DNA from: Vitis vinifera | Taxonomy: Eukaryota > Streptophyta > Magnoliopsida > Vitales > Vitaceae | Assembly (NCBI RefSeq): GCF_030704535.1 | Contig: NC_081807.1 | Coordinates: 7,528,001-7,592,000 of the forward strand | Direction of reading: 5' to 3' | Length of the DNA stretch: 64,000 nucleotides | Shown here: piece by piece, positions 24,601-34,980 of the stretch | How positions within the stretch are numbered: the stretch's first letter is position 1 | Layout: each line of letters opens with the position of its first letter | Translations under genes and position numbers: made by a program | The notes under the pieces: generated by a model | Databases searched by the model: none | The model's input: the letters and a program-made list of their open reading frames with translations, nothing else | Told to the model about the DNA's origin: nothing

Positions 24601-27600
24601 TAAGAGAGGTTTTGGAATGATGGTGGCATAGGATAATGACCTACTTCTTTATAAAGTGAACATAGGATGGAGACTTGAAGCCTAGCCCAAGTGGCAAGGG
24701 ATTGGGGTTTAGAATGAGGGATTTCACCCATGAGAGAACATTTTAAAAATCAATTCTCAAAAAATAGTTTTAATAACAATATTTAAAAACTGTTTTCAAT
24801 TGTTTTCAGGAACAAAATTTTGTTAGGAAACTCAAATATTGAAAACAGTTTTCTTGGCATATTCTCTATGACGGAACTTCGCACTTATGTACACAACAAA
24901 AGTTTCCAAAACATTATTCATATTTTCAATTGTCATAACACTTTTTAAAAAAAAACAACTAAAAACACTTAAAATTAGTTTTTTGAAAAAATAACTTATT
25001 TTTAAAACAGATTTTCATAAAATTATTTTCTATCAAAAGCTTGTCAAATGTGTTTTTTGAGTTAGAAAATTGTTCTGTTATAAGAAACAGAAAACTACTT
25101 TCAAGAACATTTTCCAAACAGGGCCAAAAGAATCATAAGACAGGAGAGAGGGAGGGGTTTTCCAGATATAATTTAATGTCTACCAGCTCATATCCCGCCT
25201 ACTGAAAATTTTCCTACAGTGCAATCAGATGATTTCATGAGTCAGCAATAATCATATATACATGAAAGCTTCCTATCTATCATTTTCCTAGCAATCAAAT
25301 TCATAGGATAGGATATTGAGTAACCAAAAGGCAACATGCTATTAAAATCCTGGTATTGAAGTGCAGGAAACAAAAACCATATGGAAGTTACTTGTAATAA
25401 GTTTCTCTGAAGCTCCTCCATTTTTTTCTGAAGAACTATATTAACATTGCTCTCCAGTAGATGCCGTTCTTCCTGCTGTGATAAAAGTAACAACGCTGCA
25501 ACCTGACAAATTTTCCAAAGTAATAACACAAGAAATTAGCAAATCAGCAGCACATTTCCCTCCCTGTCTTTTGGTTGTGTGGGTGTGCAACAATACTTTA
25601 AACACTCTCCTAGGTCCTTTGTTGCTGACATATCATCAAAATATTTTCCTCGAATGTGCATACAATGGAAAAACCTAATGCCAAAGGGTGGGACTTGCAG
25701 AGATACACATTACCTTCTCTTGCATTGCCTGAGCAAAGGCTTCAGAGGCATCACCCATTCCATCAATCACATTGTTTTTTAAACCAGGAATGTTACTCTG
25801 GAACAATGACAAGAATTAGTGAGAACTCAAATTTAAAATTTCAGAATATAGAGGCCATTTAAGAAATGAATACAGGAAGATGTTTGGTGTGGTGGGGCGG
25901 GGTGGGGTGTGTGTCACAGTATATAGAGAGCATATTAAAGATGAACTAGTAGTCTAAGTACCATAGAACATTCTCCTTTATGCAAAGATTTTTTTTCCCC
26001 TTTTTTTAACTTTCTTAATCCTGAACTTTAGTCAATGTTTCCAAAAACTGACAGTGCTTTAAGGGTATCCATTGAGAAAGAGACATTATCTAAGGCCAAG
26101 AGATAGATATTTTGACATCATGCACAGCAGATACAGCAATTTTCATTGAATAGTGGAGCAATATATCTATTGTTCCAGGAAATATTTTCATCAGGTCATG
26201 GAGAATATATGATATTTCAACTGATGAAGATATTTCCTAGAACAAAAGATATATTGCTCCACCACTCAATGAAAATTATATAATATTTCATCCCTCCCTG
26301 TCCTGCCTCCATTTTTCTTAAGGTATATTTATTTTCAAACACATAGACACAAACAGATCAAAAGGAACAAATGATGGCATGATCAATGCCTGATATGAAC
26401 AATATAATTAAGAGGCACCAACTGCATGTTTCAGGCATTGAGTAGTGGAACAGTATACCTGTTGTTCCAGCAAAAATCTTCATCAGGTCTTGGAAAATAT
26501 ATAATATTTCCTCCCCCCTTCCCCACTATGTTTTTCAGTATATATTTATTTTCAAACACACACACACACACACAGGAACAAATGACAGCATGACCAATGC
26601 CTCATATGAACAATATAATTAAGAAGCGCTTGCATATTCCTCTCTCTTCTCTGATTTTCCTGATATGTATTCATTTCTCACAGAGATGGAGAGGAACAAA
26701 TGATACGATCAGTGTCTCATATGAACAATATAATTAACAGGTACTCCATCATGTGCTTGAATAATTGTTAAAGGTCCAAGATACCTAATTTGCTATAAAC
26801 ATAGATGTCTCATGAGTAATCTCAAGTCTAAGAAACTAAAGGACCCATGACAAACCCAATACCAAATATGCAGAGGGGAAGACAGAAGAGGGAAGAAGGA
26901 GAGAGGGAAAAAGGGGGGGCAAGGGGGAGGGGGGAGAGAGAGAGAGAGAGAGATAAGAGTGCAGAACAAGCAAATAGTCAACAAACCTCAGCTACTGAAT
27001 TATGATCCCCAACAATACTAACATGTACATCTCGACACTCATTTTCATATAACTTTAAGTCTCTCTGAGGAGGTTCCAAATTTTGTTCTCTGTCTGCATC
27101 AAGCTGTCGAATCTTTTCTTCTACCACATCAATAATTGATTTGAGATGGGATTTCCCCTCATCAAGTAAATTTACAACATGAAGTCTGTGCTGAGAATGA
27201 TAATGAAGCAACCCTGATATTCTGTTCTTGAACATTTGGTGTGAAATGATCTGAATGTAAATCAATTAGATCAAAAACAAAGAAATGCAATTCAGAATTG
27301 ACACTTAATTTCAGTAAGTTTAAAAACAAAGCAAATGCAATCCAGGACCAAGTCATAATTTCTGAACATAATAGAGTTCTTACTTTCTGCTTTTCCAATT
27401 CACTAACTTTCTTCTTCAAATGATTTTCAATTTCCAAACCCTATATGCCACAAAAAAAAAAAAAAAAAGGTTGATTAATGAGCAACTAAAAACTCAGTAT
27501 CCAACAAAACTGATCTTAGATGAGAACTGAATCCATACCACCCTTAGCTTGTTTTGAAGATTATCAACAGAGTTTCTCACCATCTCCAGCTCCTCTTCTA

Positions 27601-30600
27601 ATGCATCCTGTCTAAGGAAAGTTATTCAAGTAGCAAATAGTAGAAGAGGAAAAAAATGCAAATAAAAAATTCCAGAATACACAGCATAGAGCATCATAAA
27701 TCATATAATATTCAACTTTTCCCCAAAAAAAATGGTATATCAAGTATCCTGAAACAAAGAAAAAAACTAGATAAGGATATAGAGAGAAACAAAAATGAAG
27801 AAAAACTCACAATGTATTTAGAGGTGGAAGTTTCCTCATTAGTATTGAAACTCCACATTTCTACCGGATCAGATAACAGGCAACCACATTTATCATCCCA
27901 ATTTGCATCCTCAAAAGCTTCAAGAGAATATTGTCTGATCTCAAAAAACTTATTAATAACCTGTTATAATACAAAGTATGATCATCAGAACCAAAAGAGC
28001 ATGGAAAGCAACAAAGTCATGTCTAATGCTCCGATGTATTATTCAATATCAGAATTTGATCTACAAGGAAAGTTAGAGAGCAACACATAAAATGACAGGT
28101 ATGGAGAAGAAAGAAATGAGAACTGAAAGATTAATGGGTAGCAAAATAGGCAAAGGTAGAACCAAAACTCACTTTCTCAACTCTCAAAGAGTGAGAGGCG
28201 TGATCTGTTCAAGACAAGATCAAGCAAAGTTCATTGAAATTCTTTAACGATGTCACGCAATGAACAAAAAGCATGTCACATAGAAGAGTGACCAACTTGT
28301 TCCAACTTGGTGACTAAAAAGAACAATGACTGAGGCAATGAGAAAAGCCATGATTTCCAAGGATTTAACAGTGGATAAACCCCAAAGTAAAGTACAAAGG
28401 CAAAAACAGATTCCAGCTGATTGCAAATAGTTGGGATCAAGTTGTTAGGTCATTAAATGTTCTCTCTGACCAAATTGACATGGGTAGGTACTTAGTTGGC
28501 CATTGCTTTTTGCCAGTCTATGATCTGTGTCTTCTTTGTGTACAGCTTTTAAATACAATACCATTGCATATCAACTTAACAAGATGTTTCCTGGAGAGAC
28601 TAAAATAAACAATGGCAACTACCTTCTTGAAAGTTTCATTCTGATCTTCTTGGTTCGCTAGATCAATCTGCAGTGCAACATTCAGTTGTTTTTGCTTCAA
28701 ATTATCTGACTCGAGCTCTTTTATCCTGCCTCACAAAAAAAAATGCATATCTAATAGTAAAACAATTTTACTTCAGCTGCCATCTGCCTACAGTGACAAT
28801 GATTCAAGTACAAATTCTATTTCCAAAGCATCCTAAAACATGGGAAATCATGAAACAAACTAAACAAATAGTTGTTGCAGGAATGCATTATAACACACAC
28901 CTGGGGTTTGTATTTATAAAATTAATTTGCATTTTTAATTCACAAAATAATAGATTGCAAGAATGCTAATAAATCACAGATTTCTTCTGCAACAAGAAGC
29001 TCTGTTATTGCAGTACCAAATCTACAATAATTTAAATTCATTTTTCCCAAAAGAAAATGAGTTATGTCCATCCAAAAAGAAAAAAAGAAAAAAGAAAATG
29101 AGTTATAAAGAAACAGTAACTGGGCCTGTTTCTGAAGTCACAGTCCATAATTCCTTTTTTTTCCATGGTACTCAAAGTTGGTGCTGCTTAGCCACTGGAA
29201 TTATTCAGAGTTCATTTAGCCATGGAATAAGTGATGCCAAAACTGGATAATGAATGAGCCCAAGACATGGGAAGTGCAAGAAGGAGAGGACACTTTAATT
29301 TGAAAAGATGATAAGAGGGGGAAGCTTCAATGTCAAGTCATATTGCAATTCCCTAAGAGCTGAGAATACTTTAGTATTCCCAGCCAAAGAGATTTGGGGA
29401 TCCCATGCTCCTCTTAGAATGTGTTTTTTTTTTGCTTGGAAAGTCGTATGGGGGAAGATCTTAAATGTAGATATGTTAATGAAGAGGGGATGACTCATGG
29501 TGAATGGATGCAGCCTTTGTAAAGATAGTGAAGAATCGACTGATCACATTCTTATTCATTGTGATAAGAAGAGTGCTATGGACTTTGTTGTTAGTAGTCT
29601 TTAGCTTGTTTTGGATGTTTCTGACCTCTGTGAGAAATCTCCTCCTAGAATGGAAATTAAGGGCCTAGATAAGAAGAAAAGAGTAGTTTGGCACTTAGCT
29701 CTGATTTGCTTATTTTGGTATATTTGGAAAGAGAAAGGACTTTCAAAGATGAAGAGCTATCGGATCAATGATTGGAGGAGTACTTCAGTTGTTCACTTTT
29801 AGAGTGGTCCCAGGATTCAATGAAATCCCCTCTATTTTGAATTTCATAGATGCTCTTTCTTGTGGTTAGTTTTGCCCTATCCTTGTAGGCTAATCTTGTT
29901 TTTGTTTGGTGCTTGCTTTGGGATGTTTTGTGTATATTGTCTGTATACATAGGGTGTGCCCTCTTTTTGGCACTTCTTAATACATGTTTTTCTTGTCTAT
30001 CAAAAAAAAAAAAAAAAAAAGAGCCCAAGCCATGGAGAGATAAAAGCTTGTTATTATTGCAAGTGATCTACCACCTCAATTACCTCTTCTGGAAATTATT
30101 GAATTCCTGTAATGCAAGTTCCTCCTTCTCCTTAGCCTTCTCAGCCTGGTGTTAACCATACAGAAGTTTCAAAAGTCTTCTTAGGATATTTTTGGGTAAA
30201 TAACTTAATAAATTTAAGAAGAAGAAGAAGAAGCAGAAGCTCCTAAGAGCTAGTGTACAAATACAGCAGAAATTGAAAAGAGAAAACAAAATTCAAAATC
30301 GGGGGGAAATCAAAACCCGTTAAAAAGTATTATATATATAGAAAATAAGCTAAGTTGCTCAAAAAAACCCTTAAGGACGGAAAAAGGGTAATTGACATAA
30401 CCTCCATAATCGAATGATCCCGTTCAGCAAATGCGGCAGCAACACAACCTTGGAAAAATTTAATCTGCTTCTCTGCATCCAAATTCTGGAAAAAAATTTG
30501 AAATGAATCAGAATCAATGAAATGCAGACATACTCCAGAAAATGCACAGGCTTATCAGAGATAAATTGCTGTCAGATCAATATCTTTTATGCCCACTCCA

Positions 30601-33600
30601 ATTCCCAAAATCAACAGAGTGGAGAAACTTAAACATTGATGACTTCTTATTTATTTCCATGCCAAAATAATACCCATATTCATTTGAAAATGGTTTACAA
30701 CCTCATCATCATCATTATCATCTTCCCCCAAATCCCCCTCTCTGGGAATTCCTTCCAAATTTCCAGACATTTCTGCTAATAAGACCTATAAGAAGTATCT
30801 TAAGAAAATAACTCTTTCCTAGCCAAGAAGTGATTCAAATGACTTAGATGATGATTTAACATCTAGGTTCACTTCAGAAAATGAAAATGATTGCTATGGT
30901 AGCCTCTAATGTTAGCATTTCAAGACTTTTTTTTTATAGGCAAGCAATCCAAGACTTTCTTCAAGGATCTGCAAAATTTTCAAAATTGGCAAGATATGGA
31001 ATGGGAAAGTTCAATAATTCAAGATTTCTGATAGCAAGAATCCACATCAATTTAGTGTTTATTGTTTGTTCTACTTTTGTTTTTTTATTTCGCTTTATCA
31101 TCCATAAACCCAAGGTTAAAATGGTATTAGATTTCTGACTCTTTAAGGTTACATCATTAATTTAAACTAGAAGCCCTTATAGTTAAAATCGCCTTTAGAT
31201 GTGCTGTTTGGTCGACCCATAAATCTGATTGGTCAACCAATGAGTGATAGAAAAAGGTGGCCCCACAAGAAATTAAACTAAGTTAGACTATAAAAGGCTT
31301 GATAGAATTTGGGGAAAAAAATGACTAAGCTATTAAGACAATTGCCTTGTAGCTCAAATACTAATAATAAGGCTAGAATTGATGTTTAAGCCCTTGGAAA
31401 GTTTTAACTCAAGACTAGACAATCAATTAAAACTTTCAATAGGTAAGATGGAAAACTACTTGAGAAATTGGTGGGTTCTAACTCAAAATATTAAAAATCC
31501 ATGTCAAATACGATCTTATGAGCTTAAGACATTATTCGATCAAGATAGCTGAAAATAACCCCTCCATGGGACAAGGATAAGAAACGGACAAATCATTCAA
31601 TCCAAAAGACCTTCAACTTTTGAAGACAAAAATATAAACTAGTATAGGAGCAGTTCAAGTAGCAATCAAACCATTAACAAGACCTAGCTTAGATAAACCT
31701 ATTTGTGTTTGTCTAAGAGACACTAAACACAATAATTTTGCTGATTCAATACTAGGGCTCTTAGAATCAAATATTACAATAGACCAGTCTATTTCAATTG
31801 CTATCCTAATCTAGAAGTTGTATACATAATGATTCCACAAACAAGGCCTTAACATTGAGCATACAAACTAGGGGGTAATTCAAGAGCAAAATACTTGTTG
31901 GTTGTCTATATAATTTATTACAAAGTTATGATTACATCCTTGAACCCCAAGTGCATAGTCATCTTCTACTAAAAGAGAACTTTAATATTTCAAGCTAATG
32001 ATGAACATGCATCAACCATGGTTCCAAAGCTATTACCTGGGTATTAGTTGACAAACTCATCAAAGTGGTACTTAAAAAACTTAACAACTCCTAAAATACC
32101 CAACCACTTATTCTATGGAAGATAGAGATAGATCAATAACTCTTAATTCCTATCCAACTTCTAAAAATCAAGAACTTAGATTTAGAGCATCATCATCAAG
32201 GTCTCTTTTAGCTACACCTTTGCCAAAAACCTGAACCAAGAATTGCAAGGAGTAAGCTTTCAACCTAATATATGAAGACCCTTTTATCATGATAATATTA
32301 ACATAAAAAAAGACTCACCTTGTCCACCAACCAAGATGACCCATCAAAACCAAGGCAATTGTTTACCATAATAAAAAAAAAACTTTTCCATAGATAAAGA
32401 ATAGATTAGAAAAAAATAATAATAATAATAATAATGGAGAAAAATAAAGGAAAAAATAAAATAGTGTTGCTCAACATCGGCAAGTAACTCATGGGAAGGT
32501 GAACACCAATGATAAGTTGCAATTGAGAAGACCCTACAAGTCCCTCTGTCCTCAATGGTGCATTCTTTGCAAAGGAAATGGAGAGTCGATTAATCACCTT
32601 TTTCTTCATTGTCCTATTACCATTGGACTCTGGAACAAGTTGTTCAAGCTAGCTGGGTTGGTTTGGGTCCCTCCAAGGAGTTTTGAGGACATGTTGGTTA
32701 TTGCTTTTAAAGGCTTGGGGAACTCCTTAAGAGGCAAGACTCTTTGGCAAGTTGCTTGCCTTACTTTGGTTTGGATAGTGTGGCAAGAGCAAAACAATAG
32801 GATTTTTGAGGATAAGGGGAGATCGGAAGAGACGTTATGGGATTTGATTTTGTTATATTCCTCTCTTTGGGCTTCTTGTTCTGCAGCTTTTAGAGGAGTT
32901 CCTCTAAATGTGTTACAACTCAACTGGAGTGAGGTTTGCGCTTCAAAAGTTTGAGTTTGTGGGGGTTTCTCTTTGTTTTTAGCTAATGTTGGGTGTTTTT
33001 TCTGTTGTTCAAATTGTGTAGGAAGGACCTCTCATCCTTCTAGTGGTTTCTTTTGTTTCTTTTTTCTTTTCTTTCTCCTGTATCTTTCCTTCTATTAATA
33101 TATTTCTCTTCGTTTCTGATCAAAAAAAAAAAACATTGGCAAGTAACTACTGATAAAGTCATCACTTTGGTACACCCTCCCTTAGAGGAAATAAAAATTA
33201 GTGCACATAATATAGAAATAGGTCCTTAAAAAGGGGGCATATAATATTTGCACTTCAGACCAATCAGTTTAGCAGGCATGTGAGGGGGTAGGGGGAGAGG
33301 GGTTGGGAGCTATACATGCTTCTAGCAAAAGTCCTAGCTAACAATGGAGCAGGATGTGGTTTGCTGAGTCTTCCTCACTCTTACAGAAGTAGCACCAATT
33401 CACTGAGGGCCACCTTCTCCTTAGTTGGTCCCCAGTCATATCCTATCCCAATAGCATCCCAAGCAAAGAATTGCACTTTTCAGAGAGCTGCAAATCCCCA
33501 AATCATATAACAGAGAGCAGTCCAGATCCCCATATCATATAACAGAGAGCACCCCATCCTTGGAGCAACCCCAAGGATGGTATATATTCACTTTTTCTTC

Positions 33601-34584
33601 CTCCAAACACAACTTACCACCTCATCAAAGTCATCAAATAGGCAGTAAATGTGTTTGGAAAAAATATCCTCACCTTAATTTTAAAAATATCGTAGTCTCC
33701 GGACCAATGGTCATAATGCCATGGTTCATAACTCCTGGCCTAGGCCCAGGAACTGACTGAGGATCTCTAGACCATCAAAATTCAAGCATTACATTCCAAA
33801 CATCTACAAGTTCGAAGGATAGTTAGGCAGGATCACAGATAAGCCAAGCATATAAAAAATCTGGACTGTTCACACAATTCCATTTCAAATTCCAATGAGC
33901 ATAGCCATTCAGTTCCGATTGCTTTATCAACATCAAATTATCAACCGTTCATATTTTTTCTAGAACCGGGGTCCAAAGGAAAAGGCCACCTTGGAAAGGA
34001 CGGGTGACTTCCAAATTAGCTTTTATAATTTCTGCTATTTGAACCCTCTCAGGTCAGAAGTTAGAGCATCCTAGTGATGGCACAGACAAAACCATCAACA
34101 TTATAAAGCATGGACACATAGGATTAGACTAAAAACATCCCTAATAGTTAATTGGGAATAACTGCCCTTTTCTGCGTACTTGGATAACCAACCATTAGGT
34201 GTCTTATAATGTACTTTTCTCTTGCTTATCAAAGATACATAACAACACCCTCCTTCATAGTTTAAGGTCCAAATCCTCTTTCTTTCACCTTCAAAGCAAA
34301 GTTTAGCATTTTATAATAATACTCTCAAAATCCAACTCCCAGTTTTAAAGATCTCTCTGTAAAATGGGGCGCACTATCAATTGTCAAATCTGGATGAGTA
34401 TTGAGCCTTGACATATATTTGCTTACTTGTCTGCAGCAATCAAAAATACATCCAGGAAGCCATTTTAAGCAAGATATATTGGCCCTTTATTTCACACCTA
34501 TAATTGACCAAATTAGATATCCATGATTTCCATAACATAAAGAGGCATAAGTTAGTCCCCCACCCAAACCTAGAACAAAAAGAA

Positions 34585-34630
<46 letters not shown>

Positions 34631-34940
34631 TTGAGACCTCTGCATTATGCAAATCTGCCAGCTGGCTCTGGAGAAGGCAAAGTAAACATATAAATTGTGG
34701 GCAGACAGATTGCTAATAATGTAAATTTAGAAGGAAAAAGAAAAACCTCACTTTGATACGATAAGCCTCTGAAAGCTCCTCTTGAAGATTTAAATTCTCT
34801 CTTGTGGAAGCAGCTACCTTCTTTTTCAAGTTCTCAATCTCCTGCTCCAAACCAGCTGTCCTAATAGGGCATTAATTTCAATATAGAGCATTTTTATTGC
34901 TAATCTAAAAAGATAAATACCCCTTCTTGCCGCCGCCACC

Positions 34941-34980
<40 letters not shown>

